A stretch of DNA of 34,337 bases from an uncultured Clostridium sp. (GCA_934746785.1 CAKVFO010000013.1:1-34337); one strand, 5' to 3'; counted from the stretch's first letter, positions 24,349 through 32,380 are shown. Notes: generated by a model not told the origin, from the letters alone. Made by a program: numbers and translations.

Positions 24349-26238
24349 TTATTTTTCATTTACATTTTTCTTTAATAAACCAAGCATTGCTGCAGCTACC
24401 GCTGTACCTGCTGCTATTGCTACTAAGTACATTAATGGATTTTCAACAACTCCTAATACAAATAATCCTCCGTGAGGTGCTCTTATTCCACAGTTAAATA
24501 ATGCAGATAAACCTCCAGCTACTGCTGCACCTGCTACACATGATGGAATTACTCTTAATGGATCTGCTGCTGCAAAAGGAATAGCTCCTTCAGTTATAAA
24601 GCAAAGTCCCATTATAAAGTTTGTAAGTCCTGAACTTCTTTCTCTTTCAGTAAACTTATTCTTAAAAATTGCTGAAGCTAAAGCTATTGCAAGAGGTGGA
24701 ACCATACCACCAGCCATAACTGCTGCCATTGTTACAAAATCTCCAGTTGAAAGTGCTGCTGTACCAAATACATAAGCTGCTTTGTTAAATGGACCACCCA
24801 TATCGATTGCCATCATTCCACCAAGTACTGCTCCTAAGATTACCTTGCTTCCTGAACCCATTGAGTTTAAGAAGTTTGTTAATGCTTCATTTGCAACTGC
24901 AACATAAGGAACTATAAATACTTGAAGTAAAACACCTGCTATAAGTATACCTAACACTGGATATAATAAAGTTGGTTTTAAACCTTCTAAAGCTTGAGGT
25001 AAATAACTAAATAACTTCTTTAATCCAAGAACTATGTAGCCAGCTAAGAACCCTGCAACTAATCCACCAAGGAAACCTGCATTACCATTATAAGCAATCA
25101 TACCACCAACAAAACCTACAGCTAAAGCTGGTCTATCACCAATGCTCATTGCAATGTAACCAGCAAGAACTGGAACCATTAAGTTAAATGCTATACCACC
25201 AATTGTCTTTAAAGTATCTGCTACAGCTGTTTGATTACCAAAGTTTTCAGCAGCTGCACCTGCACCAAATATACTATCCCATAAGAATGCTATTGCAATT
25301 AAGATACCTCCACCTATAACAAATGGTAACATATGAGATACACCATTCATTAAATCTTTGTATATCTTTCTTCCTATACTTTCTTTTTCACCTGATTCAG
25401 CACCTTCATTTTCGCTTCCTCCAGTGTGATGATATATAGGAGCATTACCACTTGCTGCTTCATTAATTAATTCTTCTGCTTTGTGAATACCATGAGCAAC
25501 TGGACACTGAATTACTTTCTTTCCATCAAATCTAGACATTTCAACTTTCTTATCAGCTGCTACTATAATAGCTTCACAATTATCTATATCTTCTTTAGTT
25601 AAAACATTCTTAGCTCCACCAGAACCATTAGTTTCAACCTTAATTGAAATTCCCATTTCCTTAGCCTTATTTTCAAGACTTTCAGCAGCCATAAATGTGT
25701 GAGCAATACCTGTTGGACATGCTGTAACTGCAAGTACCTTATATCCGCCTTCTTCTTCTTTATTGTTTTCAGCATCAATCTTATCACTTTCTGCTTCATC
25801 AATAAGTCTTAAGAACTCTTCCTTAGAAGATGCATTTAAAAGCTTTTCCTTAAAATCAGGATTCATAAGCATCATAGAAAGTCTAGCTAAAACATCTAAA
25901 TGCAGATTAGCTTCTCCTTCTGGTGCTGCTATTAAGAAGAACAGACTAGCAGGCTCTCCATCTAAAGAATCAAAATCTATTCCATCTTTAATAACCATAG
26001 CTGCTAAACCCGGTTCTCTAACAGCTTCAGTTTTAGCATGAGGAATAGCAATTCCTTCACCAATTCCTGTTGTACTTAAAGATTCTCTCTTTAAAACTGC
26101 CGCCTTATATTCTTCCTTATTATTTAAGTTTCCTCTCTTCTCCATTAAATCAACAAGCGTATTTAATGCTTCATCTTTACTTGAAACAGCTGGATTCATA
26201 GCTATTGATTCAAGTTTTAGTAAATCAGTTATCTTCAT
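24349..26238 (-). CDS. fruA: Fructose-specific PTS enzyme IIABC
   Basis: A 629-residue three-domain PTS permease. EIIA (1-150) has phospho-His H67 in GIAIPHAKTEAV; EIIB (about 167-270) has phospho-Cys C174 in VTACPTGIAHTFMAAE; EIIC (about 285-625) is a polytopic membrane domain with the fructose-family stretch DMGGPFNKAAYVFG. It imports fructose and phosphorylates it to fructose-1-phosphate using phosphoenolpyruvate through EI and HPr. It is the last gene of fruR-fruK-fruA, 22 bases after fruK, with an AGGAGG site. Domain order A-B-C is the usual one for this family. All phosphorylation sites are intact. Confidence 0.95.
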   Translation of the reverse strand: MKITDLLKLESIAMNPAVSSKDEALNTLVDLMEKRGNLNNKEEYKAAVLKRESLSTTGIGEGIAIPHAKTEAVREPGLAAMVIKDGIDFDSLDGEPASLFFLIAAPEGEANLHLDVLARLSMMLMNPDFKEKLLNASSKEEFLRLIDEAESDKIDAENNKEEEGGYKVLAVTACPTGIAHTFMAAESLENKAKEMGISIKVETNGSGGAKNVLTKEDIDNCEAIIVAADKKVEMSRFDGKKVIQCPVAHGIHKAEELINEAASGNAPIYHHTGGSENEGAESGEKESIGRKIYKDLMNGVSHMLPFVIGGGILIAIAFLWDSIFGAGAAAENFGNQTAVADTLKTIGGIAFNLMVPVLAGYIAMSIGDRPALAVGFVGGMIAYNGNAGFLGGLVAGFLAGYIVLGLKKLFSYLPQALEGLKPTLLYPVLGILIAGVLLQVFIVPYVAVANEALTNFLNSMGSGSKVILGAVLGGMMAIDMGGPFNKAAYVFGTAALSTGDFVTMAAVMAGGMVPPLAIALASAIFKNKFTERERSSGLTNFIMGLCFITEGAIPFAAADPLRVIPSCVAGAAVAGGLSALFNCGIRAPHGGLFVLGVVENPLMYLVAIAAGTAVAAAMLGLLKKNVNEK

Positions 26239-26260
26239 AATTTTCCTCCTATTTTACAAA

Positions 26261-27166
26261 TTAAACAATTTGCTTTAGTAATTCGTAAACTTTATCTTCT
26301 GTTGCTAATCCTTCTGAAAATGCACTTGCACTTCCTGTTGCTACACCCATCTTAAAGGCATCTACTATATTATTATTCTTTAAATATCCAGTTATAAATC
26401 CTGCTACCATTGAATCTCCAGCACCTACTGAATTTTTAAGAACTCCTTTTGGCACATCACTCATAGTAACATTTAAATCTGAATCTACTAATATAGCTCC
26501 ATCTCCTGCCATAGAAATAACAACATTTTGTGCTCCCATTTTAACAAGCTCTTTAGCATATTTCACAATATCTTCTTTGCTTTCAAGCTTAACATTAAAT
26601 AGTTCAGCTAATTCATGATGATTTGGCTTTATTAAGAATGGCTTATATTTTAAAACATTCATTAAAAGTTCTCCTGTAGTATCAACTACAAACTTAATTC
26701 CTTTTGCATCTAATCTCTTCATTATATTTTCATAAATATTTTTTGGTAAAGTTTTAGGAATACTTCCTGCTAAAACTAATATATCATCAGCCTTTAAAGC
26801 ATCTAACTTATTGTAAAGTTCATTTAAAGCTTTATCATTTATATCAGGTCCTGAACCATTTATTTCTGATTCTTTAGAACTTTTTATCTTAACATTTATT
26901 CTAGACATTCCATTTTCAAGTTCAATGAAATCTGTAGAACATCCAAATTCTTTAACTCTTCTTTCAATTTCCTTACCAGTAAAACCTGCAATGTATCCAA
27001 GGGCTGTATTTTCTACTCCTAAATTCTTAAGAACTATAGAAACATTAATCCCCTTACCACCAGCATATATTTCTTCACTTTCTGTTCTGTTAACATGACC
27101 AACATTTAAATCTTCCATCTTAACTATATAGTCAAGAGCTGGATTAAAAGTTATAGTGTAAATCAT
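26261..27166 (-). CDS. fruK: 1-phosphofructokinase
   Basis: A 301-residue PfkB-family sugar kinase. The N-terminal segment NPALDYIVKM, the substrate-binding GGKGINVSIVLKNLG (37-51) and the C-terminal signature NSVGAGDSMVAGF (catalytic Asp in GAGD) are all present. It converts fructose-1-phosphate to fructose-1,6-bisphosphate with ATP. The ATG shares one base with the stop of fruR (TAATG), so the genes are translationally coupled. The context with FruR and EIIABC separates it from tagatose-6-phosphate kinase, its nearest alternative. Confidence 0.93.
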   Translation of the reverse strand: MIYTITFNPALDYIVKMEDLNVGHVNRTESEEIYAGGKGINVSIVLKNLGVENTALGYIAGFTGKEIERRVKEFGCSTDFIELENGMSRINVKIKSSKESEINGSGPDINDKALNELYNKLDALKADDILVLAGSIPKTLPKNIYENIMKRLDAKGIKFVVDTTGELLMNVLKYKPFLIKPNHHELAELFNVKLESKEDIVKYAKELVKMGAQNVVISMAGDGAILVDSDLNVTMSDVPKGVLKNSVGAGDSMVAGFITGYLKNNNIVDAFKMGVATGSASAFSEGLATEDKVYELLKQIV

Positions 27167-27918
27167 TAAACATCCACCTCCATTATTTTTGTCTTTTCCT
27201 TATATGAATTATTATGTGTTTTTATTGTAATAATTATTGCATCTTTAAGTTCTCCAAAAGTTATTGAACTTATTAAATCAAATTTGGAATGATCACATAA
27301 TATATATGAATCTTTACACCTTCCTAAAGCTTCTTCTTTCACAGCTGCTTCATTTAAATCTGGTGTTGTATATCCTCTTAAAAGATCTACTCCATTAGTT
27401 CCAAAGAAACCCTTTGAAAAATTATATTTCTTTAAAGCTTTCAATGTTTCTACTCCCACTATAGCTTCTGTTACTGCTTTAAGCTCACCTCCTAAAATTG
27501 TAGTTTTAAGGTTTTTCTCAGCCAGCCTTCTAGCATGTACAACTCCATTAGTAATATAGTGTGCATTCTCTTCTGTTATATATTGAATCATAAGTTCTGT
27601 AGTAGTTCCTGCATCTATATAAACAACATCGTTAGGTTCTATAAGTGACGCTGCTTTTTTAGCTATATTAATTTTCTCATTAAAATTTAGGTTTTTTCTA
27701 AGCTTTACAACTTCTTCTTTGGTGTTTATTACCATTGTCTTAACTGCTGTTGCTCCACCATGAACTTTGTTTAAAAGTCCTTCATTATGAAGAAAGGTCA
27801 AATCTCTTCTTATGGTTGATTCTGAAGCATTTAGATAATTAACTAAGTCTGTAACATATACAACAGAATCAGCTCGTAACTTTTCTAAAATCAATTTGTG
27901 TCTTTCTTCTGTTAACAT
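27166..27918 (-). CDS. fruR: DeoR-family repressor of the fructose operon
   Basis: A 250-residue DeoR regulator. The N-terminal winged helix (1-57) shows the recognition helix SESTIRRDLTFLHNEG and the family KVHGGA; the rest is the DeoR C-terminal sugar-phosphate sensor (DAGTTTELMIQY, about 100-112, and GVETLKALKKYNF). It most likely binds fructose-1-phosphate or a related sugar phosphate. As first gene of the operon it should regulate itself through the tandem operator at 27967-28016. The ATG follows GGAAGTG by about eight bases. Confidence 0.9.
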   Translation of the reverse strand: MLTEERHKLILEKLRADSVVYVTDLVNYLNASESTIRRDLTFLHNEGLLNKVHGGATAVKTMVINTKEEVVKLRKNLNFNEKINIAKKAASLIEPNDVVYIDAGTTTELMIQYITEENAHYITNGVVHARRLAEKNLKTTILGGELKAVTEAIVGVETLKALKKYNFSKGFFGTNGVDLLRGYTTPDLNEAAVKEEALGRCKDSYILCDHSKFDLISSITFGELKDAIIITIKTHNNSYKEKTKIMEVDV

Positions 27919-27939
27919 TTACATCACTTCCTTAACTTA

Positions 27940-27968
27940 AGAATACATCATTTCAAATCACAAGTCAA
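27940..27968 (-). promoter_or_regulatory. Sigma-A promoter of the fructose operon
   Basis: On the minus strand TTGACT (27968-27963) and TATTCT (27945-27940) are separated by 17 bases, 22 bases before the fruR ATG at 27918. The repeated operator abuts the -35 box. Confidence 0.7.
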
Positions 27969-28016
27969 TCATTTTCAATCAAAAATAATCATTTTCAATC
28001 AAAAATAATCATTTTT
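27967..28016. repeat. Tandem 20-bp operator repeat upstream of fruR
   Basis: The 20-base unit ATTTTCAATCAAAAATAATC occurs exactly twice (27971-27990 and 27991-28010), flanked by partial copies (AATC before, ATTTTT after). It abuts the -35 box of the fru promoter. Direct repeats of about two helix turns are typical DeoR-family sites, so this is the probable FruR operator. It is too short and has too few units for a CRISPR array. Confidence 0.7.
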
Positions 28017-28120
28017 CGTCATTTTATTCATTCAAAACCTTTCATTTTTATATTATTTTCCATTTTTATTCACATTTCATTAACCAAATAAACATTTTTT
28101 TCATATATTATTATTGACTA

Positions 28121-28363
28121 ATGAATAAAAGGAAGGATACTATTTTGGGTATGTATTATTTAGATAATGATAGTTTTTGCAGAAATAAAGATGTTAAAAA
28201 CTTTAAAGATATAAAAAAAGAAACATGTATGAAAATGGATTATGCTAAAGCCTATGTTTTATCTCAAAAATATGAAAATCTTATAAGCATTAAATATGTT
28301 TTTGATGCTGGAACAATTTTTAAGGATTTAATTTGTCCTTATCATGAAAAGAAAGTTAACTAA
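28121..28363 (+). CDS. cotJA: Spore coat protein CotJA
   Basis: An 80-codon frame directly before cotJB and cotJC. The sequence AKAYVLSQKYENLISIKYVFDAGTIFKDLICPY is the conserved CotJA core: the family ends in a GT-x-F-x-dLxxPY motif, seen here as DAGTIFKDLICPY. It is a small inner-layer coat polypeptide made in the mother cell during sporulation. The start is uncertain: the ATG at 28121 has no ribosome binding site, whereas a TTG at 28145 is preceded by AGGAAGG at eight bases. If TTG is used the protein has 72 residues. The stop lies 14 bases before the cotJB start. Confidence 0.85.
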   Translation: MNKRKDTILGMYYLDNDSFCRNKDVKNFKDIKKETCMKMDYAKAYVLSQKYENLISIKYVFDAGTIFKDLICPYHEKKVN

Positions 28364-28376
28364 GAGAGGTAGTAAC

Positions 28377-28646
28377 ATGGACAGAGAGACACTTTTAAAT
28401 GCCATTAGAAAATATTTATTTTATACTGTTGAATTAAATTTATATTTAGATACTCACAAAGACTGCAGCCAGGCTGAAAAAGATTATAAAGCTATGTCTG
28501 ATAAGTTAAACAAGCTAATATGTGAATATGAATCAAACTTTGGACAGCTTCAAAACTTTGGATTAAGTACTGAAATGAACTCATGTTCATGGTGTGATGA
28601 TCCATGGCCATGGGAAAAAGAAAACAACAGGGGGTGCTGTAGATAA
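28377..28646 (+). CDS. cotJB: Spore coat protein CotJB
   Basis: An 89-residue protein with the CotJB pattern LLNAIRKYLFYTVELNLYLDTH (family core: LxxIQxxxFxxxELxLYLDTHP) and the PWPWE segment near the end, where CotJB proteins have a conserved W-P-W. The start is the ATG at 28377 with AGAGGTAG; a longer frame from 28344 overlaps cotJA. It is followed without gap by cotJC (TAATG), so the two are translationally coupled. The C-terminus CSWCDD and GCCR is richer in Cys than usual. It is thought to sit with CotJA and CotJC in the inner spore coat. Confidence 0.88.
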   Translation: MDRETLLNAIRKYLFYTVELNLYLDTHKDCSQAEKDYKAMSDKLNKLICEYESNFGQLQNFGLSTEMNSCSWCDDPWPWEKENNRGCCR

Positions 28647-29209
28647 TGTGGACATACGTAAAAACTCTTCAATATCCAGTTAATTTAAAATCAAAGGACT
28701 TAAGAATTGCTAAATGTTTAATAAGCCAATATGGCGGACCAGATGGAGAACTTAGTGCAGCTTTAAGATATTTAAATCAAAGATATACTATGCCTACAGG
28801 ATGCACTAAAGGTATTTTAACAGATATAGGAACAGAAGAATTAGCTCACGTTGAAATTATTGCAGCTATGATTTATCAGCTAATGGAGAATGCTTCTATA
28901 GAAGAAATTAAAAAAGCAGGACTTGACGGACACTTCACTGATCACGGAAAAGCTTTATATTATGCAGATGCTCAAGGAAATCCATGGACTGCAACTTATA
29001 TCCAGGCAAAAGGTGAACCAATAGCTGATATATATGAAGATATGGCTGCTGAACAAAAAGCTAGAGTAACTTATGAATGGTTAATTACATTAAGTGATGA
29101 TCATGATGTTAAAGAAGTTTTAAAATTCTTACGTGAAAGAGAAATAGTTCACTTTCAACGCTTCGGTGAAGCTTTAATGAAAGTTCAAGACGCATTATGC
29201 AAAAAATAG
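28646..29209 (+). CDS. cotJC: Spore coat protein CotJC, manganese catalase family
   Basis: A 187-residue protein of the manganese catalase family. The dimetal ligands are visible as E in GGPDGELSAALRYL (about 33), E and H in GTEELAHVEII (about 63-73) and E and H in EREIVHFQRFGE (about 162-173). By family it is a ferritin-like helical bundle that binds two Mn ions and may destroy peroxide in the coat. The ATG overlaps the cotJB stop by one base. All ligands are present and the length is normal. A terminator follows at 29221. Confidence 0.93.
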   Translation: MWTYVKTLQYPVNLKSKDLRIAKCLISQYGGPDGELSAALRYLNQRYTMPTGCTKGILTDIGTEELAHVEIIAAMIYQLMENASIEEIKKAGLDGHFTDHGKALYYADAQGNPWTATYIQAKGEPIADIYEDMAAEQKARVTYEWLITLSDDHDVKEVLKFLREREIVHFQRFGEALMKVQDALCKK

Positions 29210-29220
29210 TTAAAATTTCA

Positions 29221-29251
29221 GGCTATCATTTTCTTAAATGGTAGCCTTTTA
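29221..29251 (+). terminator. Terminator of the cotJ operon
   Basis: GGCTATCATT and AATGGTAGCC pair over ten bases (one G-U) followed by TTTTAT. It lies 12 bases after the cotJC stop. Confidence 0.8.
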
Positions 29252-29265
29252 TATTGTATCATCTT

Positions 29266-29497
29266 CTATTCATGAGCATGGTCATATAGCTTTTGAATAT
29301 CTTCTGGAAGATTATTTGGAATCATCTCATGAAGTCTTTCTTCATTCCCATCTTTAATAGCCTGTTCATAATACCAGCACAATCATCTACTGTCTCTAAT
29401 AAAGATTAATTTCTGCAATCTAATAAAGCTAAGATTTCAAGTATACTCTCATCCCCAAATGCACTTCCTTCTGCATTACTATATTCCGTTAAAACTA
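29266..29497 (-). pseudogene. Unknown gene, broken C-terminal remnant
   Basis: Minus-strand frames here carry coherent protein-like sequence in pieces: LTEYSNAEGSAFGDESILEI and LALLDCRN, then an in-frame TAA, SLLETVDDCAG, and in another frame WYYEQAIKDGNEERLHEM and IPNNLPEDIQKLYDHAHE with a stop at 29266-29268. This looks like the end of a helical acidic protein of about 80 or more residues, with one nonsense codon and one frameshift. No start or ribosome binding site was found upstream. I do not recognise the family. Confidence 0.5.
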
Positions 29498-29570
29498 TAA
29501 TTTAAATTAACTAATGGTATATTTAAATATCTTTTTGAAAATAATAAGTATGCGATAGGAGTTGATTAGT

Positions 29571-29726
29571 ATGACATACACAAATGAAAAAATTTATAGT
29601 AAAGAAAACTATAAACGTAATGGGCATAAAACGCAAAATCAATATGCTAAAAACAGCTTTAATACTTCTATTGAAGAACCTGGAATCAATAAAAGCGGTA
29701 TAGAAGCTAAAAAGAAAGGATTCTAA
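29571..29726 (+). CDS. Small 51-residue basic protein, possibly spore-linked
   Basis: An ATG preceded by AGGAG at nine bases opens 51 codons ending in TAA. The product is hydrophilic, rich in Lys and Asn, with no membrane segment: MTYTNEKIYSKENYKRNG at the start and GIEAKKKGF at the end. I do not recognise it. Length, composition and position beside cotJABC would suit a small sporulation protein, but this is a guess. The longer opposite-strand frame at this place (29523-29795) has no ribosome binding site and is best treated as its shadow. Confidence 0.55.
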   Translation: MTYTNEKIYSKENYKRNGHKTQNQYAKNSFNTSIEEPGINKSGIEAKKKGF

Positions 29727-29741
29727 GGACTGTATGATAGC

Positions 29742-29787
29742 TAAGTTTATTAACCTCCGCAATTCATATTCTTCGGTTAATAAGCTT
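29742..29787. repeat. 14-bp inverted repeat, possible weak terminator
   Basis: TAAGTTTATTAACC (29742-29755) and GGTTAATAAGCTTA (29774-29787) pair with one mismatch around an 18-base loop, 15 bases after the small gene. No U run follows, so end of transcription here is uncertain. Confidence 0.45.
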
Positions 29788-29808
29788 ACTCCCATACCTT
29801 TAGTAGTT

Positions 29809-29863
29809 AGTAGAGTTTTAAAAAACCCTTATCCACTATTAATCATTCAGCTTAAAACTCTAC
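29809..29863. repeat. Perfect 13-bp inverted repeat
   Basis: AGTAGAGTTTTAA (29809-29821) and TTAAAACTCTACT (29851-29863) are exact inverse copies with a 29-base spacer. It lies just beyond the previous hairpin in the gap between the small gene and the Lrp terminator. Its function is unknown. Confidence 0.5.
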
Positions 29864-29887
29864 TTGCTATGTATGTTTAGAGGTAAA

Positions 29888-29917
29888 AAAAAATCAGCCA
29901 TATTCATGGCTGATTTT
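29888..29917 (-). terminator. Terminator of the Lrp-family gene
   Basis: AAAATCAGCCAT and ATGGCTGATTTT form a perfect 12-bp stem with loop GAAT; on the minus strand it runs into nine U. The lrp stop codon overlaps its edge. Confidence 0.9.
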
Positions 29918-30356
29918 ATTCCGCACATAAACTAATTCCTCTTGGCTGTACTGGTGTTGAAAATACAATTTGTGTTTCAGTACTTCCAAATTTTTGTAAA
30001 CGCCCTATGAAAGTATCTAATTCTACTGTTGTATGATATGCTACCTTAATAAGCATTGAATAAGCTCCTGTCACACAGTTGCATTCAATTACATTAGGAC
30101 AGGAATCTATAAAAGGATAAAACTCAGACTTTAACTTAGGAGTCATTGCCAAATTAATAAATGCTACAATATTATATCCTAATTCAAGTTGATTTACAGT
30201 AGCTCTGTAACCAGTAATAATACCTGCCTTTTCTAACTTATCAATTCTTGCTGAAACTGCTGGTGGTGATAAGAAAACTTCTTCTGCTAGTTGTTTTAAA
30301 GGATAACGAGCATTCTTTTGTAATAGTTTTATTAATTTTAAATCTACCTTGTCCAT
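29916..30356 (-). CDS. Lrp/AsnC-family transcriptional regulator
   Basis: A 146-residue regulator. The N-terminal helix-turn-helix (about 1-57) shows LIKLLQKNARYPLKQLAEE and LSPPAVSARIDKLEKAGII, the classic Lrp motif; the C-terminal RAM domain, which forms oligomers and binds amino acids, contains the segment ECNCVTGAYSMLIKV. The start is the ATG at 30354-30356 with GAGGTG six bases upstream. It is divergent from aspA across 557 bases, so it may control aspartase in response to an amino acid, though the long gap makes this an inference only. Confidence 0.88.
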   Translation of the reverse strand: MDKVDLKLIKLLQKNARYPLKQLAEEVFLSPPAVSARIDKLEKAGIITGYRATVNQLELGYNIVAFINLAMTPKLKSEFYPFIDSCPNVIECNCVTGAYSMLIKVAYHTTVELDTFIGRLQKFGSTETQIVFSTPVQPRGISLCAE

Positions 30357-30365
30357 AAATAACAC

Positions 30366-30522
30366 CTCATTTTACTTTTTTACAGCTATCTTTTCTCTTT
30401 TAGCTGCTTATATATTTAAAAATTCTAACTTCAAATTAATTTCTCTTTTGATATCTTACAGGATCCTGATATCTTATAACTTAAAACAAAGCAGCTGACC
30501 CATGTTTTTTAGTGCGGTAAGT
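30366..30522. other. Left part of lrp-aspA intergenic region, no gene seen
   Basis: No coding frame, RNA gene or clear promoter could be supported. The ribosome binding site of lrp lies at its left edge. Confidence 0.4.
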
Positions 30523-30551
30523 AACTTTGTAAGCCATACAAAAGATTCTAA
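30523..30551 (+). repeat. Second copy of the 29-bp dispersed sequence
   Basis: It matches 15369-15397 at 27 of 29 bases (core TTTGTAAGCCAT then CAAAAG). Here it is directly followed by a hairpin in place of the inverted arm seen at 15430-15459. It lies about 15 kb from the first copy, in non-coding DNA. Confidence 0.6.
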
Positions 30552-30556
30552 TAGAA

Positions 30557-30608
30557 AAAGGGACACATTAAATATACTAAACTATTAGTCTATTTAATGT
30601 GCCCCTTT
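30557..30608. terminator. Orphan terminator-like hairpin between lrp and aspA
   Basis: AAAGGGACACATTAAATA (30557-30574) and TATTTAATGTGCCCCTTT (30591-30608) form an 18-bp stem with one mismatch. Neither flanking gene ends here, as both read away from it. It may be all that is left of a lost gene, or control read-through toward aspA. Confidence 0.55.
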
Positions 30609-30913
30609 GCACTATAGTCATATTTTAATATAGGTGGGCAAATTATACAAATATGATTTTTGGCAAATACTTTAATTATTTAAGTTATAGCACCTATTAA
30701 CTGTTGATTTTAAAGTTTTTCTTTATTTTTCACTTTTATACTATCTGCAGACAGACTATATATTATTAAGTTCCAATTACATTAACTTAATTTTCTTAAG
30801 GAAAACATAGCCCAAGCTCCTTTTTCTTAGCACTTCAACTTAATTTATTTACATTTTAGCAAAAAAAATGTACCTTATGCTTATAAAATAACTTTAAGAA
30901 ATGAGGGATAAAA
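30609..30913. other. Leader region of aspA
   Basis: No gene seen. TTTACA at 30850-30855 with TACCTT 17 bases downstream is a weak promoter candidate for aspA. GAGGG six to seven bases before the ATG at 30914 is the aspA ribosome binding site. No riboswitch class was recognised. Confidence 0.35.
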
Positions 30914-32326
30914 ATGAACTACAGAATAGAATTTGATTCAATAGGAAGTTTACAAATACCAGAAGATGCTTATTATGGAGTACAGTCTCTAAGAGCTAAA
31001 AACAATTTCCCTATTACTAATAAGAAGATGCATGATGAACTTATAGTAAGTATGGCTCAAATAAAAAAAGCTGCTGCTATTACTAATAAGAATTCAGGTC
31101 TTTTAAGTGAAAAAATTTGCAATGCAATTATATTTGCCTGTAACGAAATTATTAATGGAAGATTTCATGAGCAATTTATTGTAGATGCAATTCAAGGTGG
31201 TGCTGGTACTTCTGCTAATATGAATACAAATGAAGTTATTGCAAATATAGCCATTGAATTTTTAGGTTATGAAAAAGGCAATTATAAAATAGTTCACCCT
31301 AATGATCATGTTAATATGGCTCAATCAACAAATGATGTTTTTCCTTCAGCAGGAAAATTAACAATTCTTAAACTGATGCCAAAAGCAATAGCAGAATTAA
31401 AAAAATTATATACTGCCTTTTTAAAGAAAGCAGATGAATTCGATAATATTTTAAAAATGGGACGTACTCAATTACAAGATGCCGTGCCTATGAGACTTGG
31501 TCAATCCTTTGCCGCCTATGGAGAGGTTATTAAGCGTGATATAAAGAGACTTACAAATATTCAGGATGAAGTTAGATACCTAAACATGGGAGCTACTGCT
31601 ATTGGAACTGCTATTAACGTAAGCCCTTATTATTTAGATAATATAGTTAGTGAAATTAGTAAAGAAACTGGCATTGAATTATATCAATGTTTAAATCTTA
31701 TAGATGGCACACAAAATTTAGATTCATTTGTAGCTGTATCATCTGCATTAAAGACATGTGCTATTAATCTTTCAAAAATAAGCAATGATTTAAGGTTATT
31801 ATCAAGCGGTCCTAGAACAGGAATAAGCGAAATAAACCTTCCTGCTAAACAAAATGGTTCTTCTATAATGCCAGGAAAAATCAATCCTGTTATACCTGAA
31901 GTTGTAAGCCAGGTTGCCTTTAATATAATAGGACATGACCTAACAATAAATATGGCAGCAGAAGCTGGTCAACTTGAACTAAATGCCTTTGAACCAGTAT
32001 TATTCTATAATATCTTTGAATCTATAGAAACTTTAGCTGGCGCCTGCAAAACATTAACTGAAAACTGTGTTGAAGGCATTACAGCTAATAAGGAAAGATG
32101 CCTTGAACTTTTTGAAAATAGTGTATCTTTAAGTACAGCATTATGTCCTTACTTAGGTTATAAAAAATCAGCTGAAATAGCAAAAACTGCTTTACAAACT
32201 GGAAGAAAAGTTAAGGATATTGTGTTAGAAGAAAATCTTCTAAGCAAGGAAAAACTAGATATAATCCTTGATCCTTATAAACTTACAGGCAATTCCACTC
32301 AAAGTAAAGCCAGTGCAGTACTCTAA
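30914..32326 (+). CDS. aspA: Aspartate ammonia-lyase (aspartase)
   Basis: A 470-residue enzyme of the aspartase/fumarase class II superfamily. It opens with EFDSIGSLQIPEDAYYGVQS, the aspartase form of the N-terminus, has GGAGTSANMNTNEV (about 96-109), TNDVFPS (about 139-145) and the signature GSSIMPGKINP (about 315-325) that carries the catalytic Ser. It converts L-aspartate reversibly to fumarate and ammonia in the cytoplasm, feeding amino acid fermentation. AspA is favoured over fumarase by the N-terminal pattern and the Lrp-family neighbour. It is complete and ends at a terminator. Confidence 0.93.
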   Translation: MNYRIEFDSIGSLQIPEDAYYGVQSLRAKNNFPITNKKMHDELIVSMAQIKKAAAITNKNSGLLSEKICNAIIFACNEIINGRFHEQFIVDAIQGGAGTSANMNTNEVIANIAIEFLGYEKGNYKIVHPNDHVNMAQSTNDVFPSAGKLTILKLMPKAIAELKKLYTAFLKKADEFDNILKMGRTQLQDAVPMRLGQSFAAYGEVIKRDIKRLTNIQDEVRYLNMGATAIGTAINVSPYYLDNIVSEISKETGIELYQCLNLIDGTQNLDSFVAVSSALKTCAINLSKISNDLRLLSSGPRTGISEINLPAKQNGSSIMPGKINPVIPEVVSQVAFNIIGHDLTINMAAEAGQLELNAFEPVLFYNIFESIETLAGACKTLTENCVEGITANKERCLELFENSVSLSTALCPYLGYKKSAEIAKTALQTGRKVKDIVLEENLLSKEKLDIILDPYKLTGNSTQSKASAVL

Positions 32327-32341
32327 ACAATATAAATCGAT

Positions 32342-32380
32342 AAAAGGCATAAAGAAAAAAATCTTTAATGCCTTTTATTT
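32342..32380. terminator. Two-way terminator between aspA and its convergent neighbour
   Basis: AAAAGGCATAAAGA and TCTTTAATGCCTTTT pair with one bulged base around a short A-rich loop. T runs follow on the plus strand (TTATTTTAATTT), and A-rich sequence to the left gives weaker T on the minus strand. Confidence 0.75.

Noticed and set aside
25599..26041. Extra frames on both strands inside fruA
   Set aside because: They overlap the intact EIIAB domains with all phosphorylation sites and have no starts of their own.
27967..28016. Possible CRISPR repeats
   Set aside because: Only two full 20-base units with no spacers between them and a promoter alongside; an operator is the better reading.
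29523..29795. A 90-codon minus-strand frame that looks like a membrane protein
   Set aside because: It has no ribosome binding site, ends within unrelated sequence and lies opposite the 51-codon plus-strand gene with a good start; its hydrophobic look comes from Lys/Asn-rich codons read in reverse.
30366..30913. A missed gene in the 550-base lrp-aspA gap
   Set aside because: Both strands were read and no frame with a start signal and protein-like content was found; only repeat and hairpin sequence is present.
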